Shown one piece after another: positions 23,901 to 34,297 of a stretch of DNA of 64,000 nucleotides. The DNA comes from Plasmodium brasilianum (Eukaryota > Apicomplexa > Aconoidasida > Haemosporida > Plasmodiidae), in NCBI RefSeq assembly GCF_023973825.1, contig NC_090120.1, positions 645,001 to 709,000 of the forward strand, in the 5' to 3' direction. Each line of letters starts with the position of its first letter. Positions within the stretch are counted from its first letter, which is position 1. A program made the translations under genes and the position numbers. The notes under the pieces are model-generated. The model made no database searches. It was not told where the DNA came from and was given only the letters and a program-made list of their open reading frames with translations.

Positions 23901-25083
23901 TAGTAAAAAGAGCAATTATTACAAGGATATTGATGCATGTTTTGATAACGAGTATAATAAACGTAATAATAATACACAGAATAGTAGTAGTTTAGAAGGA
24001 ATCGTAACCAACCATTTTAAACAAGGATTGAAAGACGACAAGAATAAAAGTACAAAGAATATAAAGAAATGGCCTATATTTGATAATTATATAAGTGAAG
24101 ATTCATGCAAATTTAATATTATAACAAAGACAACAAGTAATGATAACAGTTTGTCATACCACGATAGTTATTGCTACCCAGATGAGGGTATCAGCTACCA
24201 CCCCTATAAAAGCGACTCCTTTGCAGAGTTCTGCTTGAAGAAGGAAGTTAACGACGGAAATGTAAACACAAATGTGGATAGAAATGCATTTATATGTGAA
24301 AAAAAGAGCGCGAACGTAGGTATAAACGCGGGCACAATCACGAAGAGAGATACAAATAATGAGTATCCATATTGCACAGATGGCAGGAGGAGGCATGACA
24401 AGGTTTCTAAAGGAAGAAGTGGAGGTTATTCCGATGGGGAAAGCAAAGATCAGTATGTTCGTAGAAAAAGCTCGTATCTGAATGCACAAGATGAGTATAT
24501 ATTTGGTAATTATATTAGTCGAGGAAAAGAAAGAAAAAGTCTTACAGGAAGCTTAAAAAGACATGCTTATTATTTTGAAAAACATGGAAGTAATAATGAT
24601 GATAATAATAATATGTATTTGGATGATGAAAAACATATTGAAAATTTAATATCAGGAAGGATGAACAAGTTTGAAAGAGAAATGAATGAAAGGGAAGAAA
24701 AGGACATATATAATGCCAAGGAATTAAGGAATGCAATAGAAAAGAACAAAATGAAGAAGAAAAACAAAAGTGAATCAACAAAAGCATTACTTTTACATGA
24801 ACAAGAAGATGAAGAAGATCAAGAATCAATTTTAAATATTTCGCAATACATTAATCAGGATGATCAGGAACAAAAAGAGATGAACACAGAAAGCAATGGA
24901 CTAGGTATATTTAACTTTATTCATTCGTATGCAAAGGACAACAGCTGGTTTGATATAACGTCTATTAATAAATACTATCGATTTAACAAAAGTAGCAATG
25001 ACCTGGAGCTTGATGATATAAATTATAGTCAAAAGAAGGACTGCAGTGATAATGATAAGTTGGACGACCATAACATGTTTTAG
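20929..25083 (+). CDS. TBC domain Rab GTPase-activating protein
   Basis: This is a 1384-residue protein starting at the ATG at 20929. The TBC domain spans about residues 398-600, beginning RRVKRGIPQKYRWKIWF. Both catalytic fingers are present: the arginine finger in ILIDISRTFP (Arg451, matching IxxDxxR) and the glutamine finger in YCQGMN (Gln485, matching YxQ). YPPVYLHQWLLTLF and VIWDYLF complete the fold. TBC proteins accelerate GTP hydrolysis by Rab GTPases in membrane traffic; the target Rab cannot be read from sequence. The first ~340 residues are charged and carry twelve copies of SSGNNR (about 235-305). The C-terminal half is Asn/Ser/Lys-rich with no recognised domain. The catalytic core has no low-complexity insertion, in contrast to its flanks. 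Confidence 0.93.
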   Translation: MDEPNLVNVHYINKNVKAKNEKSGMINIKREQSKTISENKYEGRAGGGSKKEQYGGIKENELNSGRNSDGTKVQKAKTEFFNTNKKMGTDNKEDINASIKKLNKNIYLNVIGSNDYANMYMDGVSKKEKVKGYIKGYTITDDRAYAEGNSRADSLTDSTACVKVGVKAESRMDYCRENNDRQNVLQGEEAKSQRKKEFSSEWFKGKSFKKKELNEMKKKKKKKKSNEDDDDDKYNGGNNRSSGNNRSSGNNRSSGNNRSSGNNRSSGNNRSSGNNRSSGNNRSSGNNRSSGNNRSSGNNRSSGNNDNNGNYDNSDSFSPRGNNNYSTSVDIEEECKFMEDWEVTQRKIYDPTIGLRKHYTNELLSCGEKNNISILEKWSSMINRDINWFIKTHRTTYLRRVKRGIPQKYRWKIWFQITNSKILLNKFQKKYYYMSKKKSNYTNLILIDISRTFPELLIFDKYAQQQLFRILNAYSNYEPSVGYCQGMNFLVGLLLIVSNFNELETFCVLVSLMENYHLKNFYKEKFPLLNRFIYVFEKMLVCEIPDLVEHFNSEEVYPPVYLHQWLLTLFIASLPIKSVIVIWDYLFSTSIKMILIISVALLKILKSYLMKHKFEKILKLLKSLKYNESNDDILIAKLLIKKSESVILNNEITFLFDNIEREDIPFDGQYKFVIDDITTCHFNHVVEQVNGSGGSANNLGSGNNCGSGKNDRSENNNSSINSGKKEEMGNFSKATKERNLVDLDGVPLLNFFSNNVLKKKRNKEDLGKEGGKVDKQEGDEKEEKELRQTHTYQHKGSEETQNGRNYNNVNAFYYKILCNHEKNVKNENTTPTSQNSSNESGNVFFINSSNDMNSSDMANLCEETTTNKVGTGNAHYQDATSRCEKHRNSNNNNNNNNSSNKKLFKNKEFNSLPLKESLSSKDHPRFNRDTSGYDKHMENYNKCYSNSEGERNNAPEHKEDDEVKKNNNDCSIRKGKKKNLALDQIYSKSFNSKKSNYYKDIDACFDNEYNKRNNNTQNSSSLEGIVTNHFKQGLKDDKNKSTKNIKKWPIFDNYISEDSCKFNIITKTTSNDNSLSYHDSYCYPDEGISYHPYKSDSFAEFCLKKEVNDGNVNTNVDRNAFICEKKSANVGINAGTITKRDTNNEYPYCTDGRRRHDKVSKGRSGGYSDGESKDQYVRRKSSYLNAQDEYIFGNYISRGKERKSLTGSLKRHAYYFEKHGSNNDDNNNMYLDDEKHIENLISGRMNKFEREMNEREEKDIYNAKELRNAIEKNKMKKKNKSESTKALLLHEQEDEEDQESILNISQYINQDDQEQKEMNTESNGLGIFNFIHSYAKDNSWFDITSINKYYRFNKSSNDLELDDINYSQKKDCSDNDKLDDHNMF
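21634..21850 (+). repeat. 18-bp in-frame repeat (SSGNNR)
   Basis: Twelve nearly perfect copies of AGTGGTAATAATCGAAGC, encoding Ser-Gly-Asn-Asn-Arg-Ser, in the N-terminal region of the TBC protein. Differences are only synonymous AGT/AGC changes, which points to recent expansion or homogenisation. Confidence 0.92.
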
Positions 25084-26044
25084 CACAGTACTTTGTGTGT
25101 GGGTTGCACGTCTGTACCTATTGTTTGTGCACCAACTGTGAGTGTATTTGAGGGAGGATGGGAGAACAGTAGTCAATTTATATGATGTTTGGAGCTATTT
25201 TACAACAAGTGGTGTCTTCTACCTGGGTAAGGGAGAAAGCACCAAGAAAATTAAAAAGAAAATTATATGGGCCTTTTTTTTTTTTTTTTGTGTGTGTGTG
25301 TTTGTAAAGCAAAACATAATTAAATTTTTTCCTTGTTTGCATTTTGACGCTCATATGTATGAACAGAGAAAAGGAACAACTGAAATGGGAAGTTATGCGT
25401 GATAAACTTCTTTAACTTGACGCAGGGTGTTACGCATATTTATGCCTATTGATTTATGCATTCATAATATTTAATTTTTTTAACATTATTTTATTTAATT
25501 TAACCTTATTTAATTTAACCTTATTTAATTTAACCTTATTTAATTTAACCTTATTTAATTTAACCTTATTTAATTTAATTTTATTTAATTTTTTTATGTA
25601 GTCTTTCCTGTGTTTTAAGCGGCTTTTCATTTTATATAAGTACAACATTTATTCCTTTTTTCTTCCCCTTTTCTTCCCCTTTTTTTTTCATTCCGTGTAA
25701 TTTTATATTTAATTAATGTTGTAATTATATCACTGCAGTGTTAATACTCTTCGCCTTTTTTCTTTTTTTTTCAAATCATTTTTCTCTGTTTTTGTATCTC
25801 AATATAAATTTACATTTAAATTTTCGAAATTGTTGGACAGGTGATGGAAAGGCAAGACAAAAATTATGCGCGAAAAATGAAAAAGAGAAAAAATATGTTT
25901 TTACACGTTTTAGCTAACTTGCGATTATATCACCTTGTTGAATGATCTTACTTTTGATTTTCATTTATTTTTACATAAAATAAAAAAAAAAAAAAAAAAA
26001 AAAAAGGCACAAACCATACATCTCAAGTGAAGGCTAAATATGTT
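25084..26044. other. Convergent intergenic region
   Basis: Spacer between the convergent TBC and URI genes, expected to hold both 3' UTRs. It includes a 15-bp repeat (25489-25580: six copies of TTATTTAATTTAACC), a short GT run at 25290-25300 and a poly(A) tract at about 25982-26005. No gene is seen. Confidence 0.5.
25489..25580. repeat. 15-bp minisatellite TTATTTAATTTAACC
   Basis: Six tandem copies of TTATTTAATTTAACC, the last ones degraded to TTATTTAATTTAATT. Non-coding, downstream of the TBC gene. Confidence 0.85.
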
Positions 26045-27139
26045 TTAATATTCGCAGTCGCTGCTACTACTGTTGTAATTTTCTTTTATGTTTAGCAATC
26101 CCTGCTCGTTAACATTCAACATTTTTGCTTTCGCATTATGCGGTATCTTTTTTTGTTCAATATTTTCTAATGGTTCACTTTTCCAATTTGAAGAGTTTGT
26201 TTTAAGTTCCGCAGTATCAATAATATTTCCCAAATTATTTTGTTCTTTTCTTGAGATTGTACGTTCTGTAAGTTTTCTACCCCTACTGTAACTTCCTTGA
26301 TTATTTTGAACATACTCCCTTTTATTCGTTTCATTAATGCTGCTATGTTTTGTATTCTTCACGTTCATACCATCTTTAACATTTTTGTTGCTGTGAATTT
26401 CGTCCCCTTCCTTGGATCCTTCTTTTCGGCCTTTCCTCACCATGTTATCTTGTTCTTCCTTCATTCCTTCTTCTTGACCCTCCTCCATTCCTTCTTCTTG
26501 ACCCTCCTCCATTCCTTCTTCTTGACCATCCTTCATTCCTTCTTCTTGACCATCCTTCATTCCTTCTTCTTGACCATCCTTCATTTCTTCTTCTTGACCA
26601 TCCTTCATTTCTTCTTCTTGACCCTCCTTTACTCCCTCTTCGTCATCACTTGGGTAATACTTTTCCCTTATCTCAAAAAACCCGTCAGGTCGTACGAAAA
26701 CATTTTCATTTAAATCGCTATTTAAGTCTGTCCTTGACTCACTTTGGAGTTCTACAGAAAGTTGAACTTCTTTTGTTAGTTTATTTATTAAGTCGGAGAC
26801 TACTTTGTATTTCTGCTCATAAAAATATAATTTTCTTTTTAAAAACTTCTCAGCATTCTCTGCTGTTCTTTCACAATATGTATTACACCCTATATCTTGA
26901 TAAATATTATTAGTATATTTTATTTCACCTTCATAAAAAGCTATTTTAGAAAAAGGTACAATCACTTTATAATTTAATTTCTTTGTTAACTTTGATATTA
27001 TCTCTATTGTTTCCTTGTATTCATTGATAGTTTTCTTTAATATTTCTTCGTTTAATCTTTCATTTTTTATCTTTAACAAAAGCCTTTGAGTCGCTCCTTC
27101 TATTTCTTCATTTTCCATGTTTTCTTCCTTGTCAGTCAT
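26045..27139 (-). CDS. Prefoldin-like protein, URI type
   Basis: This is a 364-residue protein starting at the ATG at 27139 (MTDKEENMENE); the upstream extension of the frame is poly-Phe and non-coding. Residues about 18-135 form a prefoldin-alpha fold: coiled coil, then YKVIVPFSKIAFYEGEIKY and TNNIYQDIGCNTYCERTAE, then a second coiled coil. The strand pair with the pattern GE(I/L)xxTN is typical of the unconventional prefoldin RPB5 interactor (URI) and prefoldin subunit 5. FFEIREKYYPSDDE (about 154-167) resembles the conserved IRE motif that follows the prefoldin domain in URI. URI proteins act with R2TP and RNA polymerase subunit RPB5. About eight DGQEEGMK-type octapeptides (roughly 168-245) and a basic tail follow. 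A plain prefoldin alpha subunit is less likely given the length and the IRE motif. Confidence 0.75.
   Translation of the reverse strand: MTDKEENMENEEIEGATQRLLLKIKNERLNEEILKKTINEYKETIEIISKLTKKLNYKVIVPFSKIAFYEGEIKYTNNIYQDIGCNTYCERTAENAEKFLKRKLYFYEQKYKVVSDLINKLTKEVQLSVELQSESRTDLNSDLNENVFVRPDGFFEIREKYYPSDDEEGVKEGQEEEMKDGQEEEMKDGQEEGMKDGQEEGMKDGQEEGMEEGQEEGMEEGQEEGMKEEQDNMVRKGRKEGSKEGDEIHSNKNVKDGMNVKNTKHSSINETNKREYVQNNQGSYSRGRKLTERTISRKEQNNLGNIIDTAELKTNSSNWKSEPLENIEQKKIPHNAKAKMLNVNEQGLLNIKENYNSSSSDCEY
26455..26640 (-). repeat. 24-bp in-frame repeat (DGQEEGMK)
   Basis: About eight copies of a 24-bp unit encoding Asp-Gly-Gln-Glu-Glu-Gly-Met-Lys with Glu variants, inside the URI-like gene directly after its IRE motif. 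It adds a strongly acidic linker. Confidence 0.88.
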
Positions 27140-27976
27140 GTTCCTATTTAATTTAAAAAAAAAAAAAAGGCAAAATTTCACGCTCAAATATTATAACGTT
27201 TGAAGTGCTATTTTATTTTATAGTTGTACCTTAAATGTCATATTTTATTTTTCAGTCATTTGCTAACATTTTGACAACATATAGTGTTTCTTTTGCATAC
27301 TTTTTTTCATGTATTTCTTCCATTCATTTATTATTTTATTTTATTTCATTTCATTTTTATTTTATTTTATTTTTTATTTTATTTCATTTCATTTTTATTT
27401 TATTTTATTTTATTTTTTATTTTATTTCATTTCATTTCATTTCATTTTTATTTTATTTTTATTCTTATTTTTATTCTTATTTTTATTCTTATTTTTACTT
27501 TTTTTTTATTCTTTTCGGCTCTATCTACCTCGGGAAAAACGAAAAAAATGCAGTTGCCAATAATGATGAGCATTTTACACTCCTTGCACCTTTTTGGCCG
27601 TTCTCCACTCTTTCGCTCGTATAAAAATAAATATCTACAAACTAATAGGATCTTCTTAAAACTCGATTTGGGATAACAACACTCAGCTTACCACCTCTAC
27701 GTTATCTTCTTTATCTATTATATGTTAACCAAAAAAAAAAAAAAATAGACTAAAAGTTTTAATTTGACTCAAATGTGATATAAATAAAGAACTAAATTTT
27801 TACCTTTTTAAAAGTTGAAAAAACATTTTTTTTTTTTTTTTCTTAAACGACAAGTATTCATTGGGACGGTCTCAGTCACTTAAACTACCTCTTCCCACCA
27901 TGTAGAGCTTATTCAAACCTACGCATATACGCGCTTACATATATAAGTAATAAAATATGCACACATATATACGTAT
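27140..27976. other. Intergenic, T-rich repeats
   Basis: Upstream of the URI gene. It holds a T-rich degenerate repeat of TTTCATTTTATTTTA units (27335-27510), then TTTTTATTCTTA units, and poly(A)/poly(T) tracts near 27731 and 27824. The Phe/Ile/Leu frames here are repeat products. Confidence 0.5.
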
Positions 27977-28201
27977 TTACAGGTTTTCCTCCCTTCTAAA
28001 AAATATTTTAATCGCTAAGCACCCGAGGCACGATACAATATTTAAGAAGCCTAATATGAATGAATTAAAACATCGAAAAAAAAAAAAATAATTTAAGAGA
28101 AACATAGCAATAGCCGCTAGAATATAACTGTGCATGTATACACCACCCACATATTCATAAGCGAGTAGTTTGAAAAAACTGTAACAAATTCTTTGCCGCA
28201 T
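27977..28201 (-). CDS. Possible small membrane protein
   Basis: A 74-residue open frame with an ATG at 28201. It encodes a short basic N terminus (MRQRICYSFFKLLAYEY), a hydrophobic stretch (SYILAAIAMFLLNYFFFF), a second one (FILGFLNIVSCLGCLAIKIFF) and a charged end (RREENL). Codon choice in the hydrophobic parts (GCG GCT ATT GCT; TCG TGC CTC GGG TGC) is less A/T-biased than chance frames nearby, which is my reason for listing it. I do not recognise a family. It could be a real tiny two-helix membrane protein, an exon of a larger gene, or chance. Confidence 0.35.
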   Translation of the reverse strand: MRQRICYSFFKLLAYEYVGGVYMHSYILAAIAMFLLNYFFFFRCFNSFILGFLNIVSCLGCLAIKIFFRREENL

Positions 28202-28722
28202 ATTATTTCTAAGAATGACTACAAATCATGTACATGTGAGTTCATAAAGCTCAAAAAATAGGAGGAAAAAAGCAGAAAAAGAAAAGAAGAATGAAAAAAT
28301 TGTAGATAAAAGAAAAAGGAAAAAGAAGAAAAACATTCTTATGCCACTTTTTATGACACATTTGGGCAAGTTGAAAAAAGAAAAAAAAAAAAAAAATTGA
28401 GAATATACAAGTTCCTACAAAAACGAGCGATCAAAATTATACAAGAAAAAGACCAACAGCTGCACACAAATATGTATACATCATAGATGTATGCACAACA
28501 TAAATATGAACGCAGAGATACACTTAAAAATATGCAGCAAAAAAAAAAAAAAAAAAAAATGCAACTACGTAATGGAGAGCTGTGAAGCTATAGTATACCG
28601 CTATACTGGACAGAGGAAGCGGTGAAAGGCTTACCTCGGCCTAACGAAGATAAATTTGGTAATTTAGTAGCTAACCAGATGAGCAGTTGGACAGTCGACT
28701 TGCCTCCCTACTGCTCATTTCC
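28202..28722. other. Spacer with less AT-rich island
   Basis: Contains poly(A) tracts at 28381-28396 and 28541-28558, then a noticeably less AT-rich block from about 28571 to the HslU stop. That block holds a 6-bp stem with a 4-base loop (28592-28607) and a perfect 9-bp inverted repeat (28679-28687 with 28710-28718) ending five bases before the HslU stop codon. It is probably HslU 3' UTR, but a structured RNA is possible. Confidence 0.45.
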
Positions 28723-31478
28723 TCATATGATGTACTTTTTCAAGTCGAACTGCTTGATGAAGCCCTCCAGAGACTTTTTGACCTTCTCCTTATCAATAAC
28801 TATAGTCTGGTTAACATAGTTGTACACATCATAGTTGATCTCTTCCATAATTTTTTCAATAATGGTGTGCAGCCTACGTACTCCTATATTTTCAACATAA
28901 AAGTTCATATCATGTGCTGCATTTGCAATAGTTTCAATAGCATCATCGGTAAATTGCAAATTAATACCTTCTGTTTTCAAAAGAGCAATATTCTGCTGTA
29001 ATAAATTATTATGTGTTTTTGTTAATATTTCTATAAAATCTTTGATGGTTAAACTTGATAAATTTACATGTACAGGTAATCTACCTTGTAATTCATTAAG
29101 CATATCATTTGGTTTAACTCTTTGAAATGCTCCTGATGCAATAAAGAGAATATAGTTTGTATTTATATTTCCATACTTTGTATTTATAACACATCCTTCA
29201 ATTAATGGTAACAAATCTCGTTGTACTCCTTCAGCACTTGCATCTGGACCATTGTATGATGAATTTGATTTAGAACAAATTTTATCAATTTCATCGATAA
29301 ATACAATTCCTTCTTCTTCAACTGAATTAATAGCATTTCTTAAAATAATATCCTGATTCATTGATGAATCTATTTCTAGTTGTAGTAATTTTTGTTTCGC
29401 TTCTCTAATAGTCATGGTTTTCTTATCATTCTGTTTATTAATATTCTGATGTATTATTTTAACACTCTTTATATTTTGATGATTACTTAAAGCTTCCTTA
29501 ACAGCATTTTCTACAGAATCGTTAGAAAACATATTATTATTTATATAGTTAGGAATATCAATACTGATGACCTTATCATCTAATGATCCATCTTTTAAAT
29601 ATTTCCTCCATATATTTTTTTCCTCTTCTCTTATATTACCTAGTAGTGAATATAAAATAATATTTTCAACAGCTTCCTCAGCTTGTTCTCTTATTTCTAT
29701 TTCGTACTTTGTCTTTTGTCTTTTTACAGCTATTTCTACTAAATCTTTTATTATTTGATCTACATCTTTCCCATGAAAACCTACTTCAGTAAATTTTGTA
29801 GCCTCTACTTTAATAAAAGGTGCATCAACAAACATTGAAATTCTTCTTGCTATTTCAGTCTTACCAACACCTGTAGGACCTATCATTAATATATTTTTCG
29901 GTATTATATCTTTTTTCATATCATCATTTACTTGAATTCTTCTCCATCTTTGCCTCAAAGCGTTAGCCACTACTTTTTTAGCTTCTGTTTGACCTACTAT
30001 ATACTTGTTTAAGTACGCCACGATTTCGTGTGGGTAAAGGCATTTCTTGTTCGTCTTCGAAAAGTTTGTCTGGAAGTTTATCTTTTCCCCTTCATCGTAC
30101 CTACCTCCGTTTCTATCACTACTACTTTTTCCATCACTAACGTCACTACTCCTTTTACCGGAAACATCGTCCACGTCTTTCAACTCCCCTCCCCTATACT
30201 TCTTACTTACCATTTTCTGATTCAAACAGTCTTCACTATTTAACTGATTACCCTCTTCTTCTTCAAGCAGCACTTTGCTCACTCGTATATCCTCCTCTTT
30301 TATATCATTGATATTTATAATATTTTCCTTCGTTATCTTAACCTTTGAGCAACTCTCCTCCTCATTGTTCAAATCGTGCGGACCTTCCTGGGAAGAGGTA
30401 ATTCCCTCGCAGTACTTTGGCTCATCCACAATGGGCTTTCCTACCTCCTCATTTTGCACATTATTCATTGCACCGTTTATTGTATCGTTTACTGCACCGC
30501 TTACTGCACCGCTTATTGCACCGCTTACTGCATCGTTTATTGTATCATTTTTTGGCCCGTTTTTCAACGTATCACTGCTACCACCCGTTCCAATGGAAAC
30601 ACCGCAATTTTTCGGAAGTACAGTCTCATAATAATCATCTTTTTCGTCATTGGCATCTAAATTACATAAATTCTCTTTGTTACGGGCTTCTTTGTCGTTC
30701 CCTTTGTTAACCACTTTTTCGTAATTCCCTTTGTGTTCCTCATCGTTCTTATCTTCCAATCCTTCCTTCCTACTATACGTACTTAAAGTATATTCTCTTT
30801 TTTCAAACACCTCAAATTTTTTTACATGATCATTCATATTAAAAAACTTGCTAACATGATTGGTCGCCTTCTTTGTCCTGTATATTCCTTCGTTGTAATT
30901 ATCATCACTGCCTATTCGCATTAACATAGAATTCGACCCACAAGTGCTGGTTTTACAAATGATATTATCATATGTATTATTATAACCGGTACTACGTTCA
31001 CATGTATTAATTGCACACGTATTACCCTTATAGGTATATCTCTCACCCATCCCTTTGTCTTTTTTTCTCACTTCTGTATTCCCATTACCGCTTACCAATT
31101 TGGATGAGCCAAAACTATCATGTGTATCATTATATGTAATATGTATCAATAATTCATCTTTTTTTTTTTTTTTCCCTGAACGGAATTTTTTGGACCTCTT
31201 CTTTGATTGGATGGTAAATTATTAACATCATATCTTTTACATTCTTCTGATTCTTTTTTGAATTCCTTTATATCTGTAATAATCTTTGTCAAAGCATTTT
31301 TGTGTGCACAATTTATCGCATCAATTAGTATCTTTCCTTTATTTATATTAATAGGAATACAAAATCTATCATTTGTTTCTTCATTTTTTACATATTTTAA
31401 ATTAAAATATGAGTATTTTTTCTTTTTATTTAAAAAATTAACAAGCTTAATATACTTATGGGCATCAAGATTTTTCAT
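28723..31478 (-). CDS. hslU: HslU (ClpY) ATPase, frameshift at A15 run
   Basis: This AAA+ unfoldase of the HslUV protease is mitochondrial in Plasmodium. The main frame (28723-31149, or 31050 from its first ATG) has the HslU start motif PHEIVAYLNKYIVGQ, Walker A GPTGVGKT (about 29864-29887), Walker B VFIDEIDK, the DASAEGVQRDLLPLIEG segment, a long I-domain between them, sensor region GRLPV and arginine GVRRL. The tail FDLKKYII resembles the C-terminal peptide that inserts into HslV. The pore loop usually reading GYVG is GFHG here. A 110-codon frame (31146-31478, ATG at 31478) overlaps the first at an A15 run (31159-31173 on the plus strand). No ATG opens the main frame before residue 34 of that segment, so the two frames probably encode one ~918-residue protein, with the upstream part carrying the targeting sequence. 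Sequencing error, slippage or an unseen intron could explain the break. Confidence 0.88.
30465..30548 (-). repeat. 12-bp in-frame repeat in HslU N-region
   Basis: About seven copies of a 12-bp unit (TGCACCGCTTAC on the plus strand), encoding Ser-Gly-Ala-Val and Asn-Asp-Thr-Ile variants. It lies in the non-conserved N-terminal extension of HslU, upstream of the ATPase. Confidence 0.8.
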
Positions 31479-31486
31479 TATCTGTA

Positions 31487-31517
<31 letters not shown>

Positions 31518-32715
31518 ATTTTCCTTGGTTAAAAATAGTAAAAAAATAGTTGTTATTTAATGAAATATATTTTTTCAAAATATATTTTTAAAGTTAAATC
31601 AATAAGAATAACAAGTTCTGCCGAAATATTAGTACACTAAAATGAACATGGGTACAGGGACTACTATTCATCATAATGTAATTCTTATACAATGACGTAT
31701 AAGAAGAATTCGTTATATATTGTTATAATTCAATGTTATTTATTCTTATGCTTTGCAAAAATGGGAAAGGCAAGCAGTAAACACAATGCGATTACAAAGG
31801 ATTACGTGAAATTGCTAAAAAATGGCACAACTAATACACCGTAAACTTCGTTCTTTTTAATAATATACTCGTTTTGCAGTTAACACAATAACACATTTTA
31901 GTAGCCTCTTTTTTATCAATTCATTAAAAAAAAAAAAAAAGAAAAAGAAATTACTGACGGGAGAAAAATTAAACAAACACGGATAAAAATACTCGAAAAA
32001 ACATTCATAAAAAAAAAAAATTGTAAATTACGAAATCTCAATTTTTTCTTTATTTTTATTTTTTAACATTTTGTTATAACAATTTTAATATTGTTTTTAA
32101 ATTTGGCTTTGATCATATTTTTGGCTGGCACTACTTTTCTCTTTATTTTGTTTCGCTTCATATCGTTTCGTTCATTTCGTTACATTCGTTTAAACTCTTT
32201 CACGTCATTTCATTTTATTTCGTTTCATATTATTTCGTTTCACATTATTTCGTTTCACATTATTTCGTTTCGTTTTATTCCATTTCATTTTATTTCGTTT
32301 CAAATTATTTCATTTTATTTTATTCCATTTTATTTTATTGCATTTTATTTTATTGCATTTTATTTTATTCCATTTTATTTTATTCCATTTTATTTTATTC
32401 CATTTTATTTTTTTCTCTCTGCTTTTAAAATGCTAACCTTTGCATATATGCACATTACATATTTTTTTATATTTTTGTAATTTTAATATAGATATGAGCT
32501 CTTCAATTCATAGGTAAATTAGTATGATAAACAAATGCTTTATTTACCAAGTAAAAATGAACGTGTTAGTTTAATGTCTTTCAGCGTTTGAGCCTACATG
32601 TATGTTTATACGTATGTGTATGCACATATACATACGCATACATACTCGCGTAAATGTGGGAGCAAGTATACGCAAAATATGTACATACATATATGTATAT
32701 TATACATGTATATAC

Positions 32716-32759
<44 letters not shown>

Positions 32760-34132
32760 AGTACGAAATATTCAGGTAACAAATTTATGCATATTTGTGT
32801 ATCCATAAAAAGCATATATACGTACACATGTGTACATATATATATATACATATTTATTTATATAAACACGCAAATACATGTACGAATGCACACACGCACA
32901 CCCATACATACATACATGGGTAATGTATATGTGAATACATTTTTACTTCCTCATATTATCCCCATTCAAGTAAATAAATTAAGAGAAAAATATTCTCTTA
33001 ATAGTATTATTCTTTTTCAGAAATGCTTAAAAAACTATGCACACACAAAATCAAAAAAGGGAAGAGCATACATTTGTGCATATCGTTAGTAAAAAATTTA
33101 TATCAATAAAATTCGACTTGTCTGTTTTGGCCATTATATATATTGATAAAGGAGGTATATAATAATTAACATAAAAAAAAATAGTTTAGTTAAAAAATAT
33201 GTAAAAACTGTTAAAACTTTATCTAATCGCGCATACATGATAGAGCAATATGGCTTAATTCAAATTTTTTAGCTCATACATAAAACTATATGTACAGTCA
33301 AATTTACACAAAATTGCGTAGGAAAAATATACATCAAAGTGTACATAAAGAAATAATTTGCACCTGTAATTATAAATTCTTTTTTCTGTTTTATTTCTAT
33401 TTTTATAAAGAAAAAAGGGCGTATTTAGCCAGGATGACAAAAAGATATACTCTAACGAATTTATAATTGTGCCTTAACTATTTATATATATATATTTATA
33501 TATATATATTTATATATATATATCGTACATGTGCAATATAAGTATATAATGAATTTTACCTGTTCATTTTTTAAGTGTCTTTAAGGCTTTTTTTTGGTTT
33601 CCTTTTTGGCTATCATTTTAGTCTTTTTTTTGGCCATCATTTTGGGTATTTATATATATTTTTTTTTTTCCCAGATCATAATGAGAACTAATACTCTAGT
33701 TATTAAAAAAGCATAATGCTACTAATAGATACTTATGCCTACTCGAGAAGTCGGACTCTCATTTTTTTGGAGCGCCTCTCTTTTTTACAATAATTGTGTA
33801 TAATTCTCTTTTTTTTCTTTTTTTATGTACGTTTTTCCTAAACGATTTTTTATATAATAAACGAGTCAAAGTAATGCAGGCACATGATACCTGCATATAT
33901 ACATGTGCATAAAAACATGAACGTTCACTCCTACATATGTATATGTAACTATGTGTACATCTTTTGCCATCAGAAAGATCAATAAATAGGTAATTTAAAA
34001 AGAAAACTTAAAAACATTTGTAATTTTTTCATCTATCCGTGTGCATACAAAGTGTATTAATTGTTTGGAAGTAGTCATGCTGGATGAAGGTAAAAATTTT
34101 TGTCCATCCCTCGTTTAGTTGTGCATCCCGTT

Positions 34133-34163
<31 letters not shown>

Positions 34164-34297
34164 CTCCCTTCCACACCTTAAAAATGCTTAAATGATGGTA
34201 GTACTGAATAAACGGCTTGTTGCTACGTAAACAAGTTAACAAATTAGGGACAATAGATATACATATGTTTGTATAAATATATATATTAAAAAAGGCA
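31479..34297. other. Intergenic region
   Basis: 2.8 kb between two minus-strand genes. It starts with a T26-like tract (31491-31517) and holds a T-rich repeat of TTTCATTTTATT and CATTTTATTTTATTC units (32155-32410), (TA)n near 32719-32754 and 33481-33525, and a poly(T) tract at 34135-34163. A short minus frame at 33255-33440 has no support. No gene is called. Confidence 0.5.
32200..32410. repeat. T-rich 15-bp repeat CATTTTATTTTATTC
   Basis: Tandem, partly degenerate TTTCATATTATTTCG and CATTTTATTTTATTC units of about 15 bp. It is pyrimidine-rich on the plus strand; the Phe/Ile/Ser frame across it is spurious. Confidence 0.7.
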
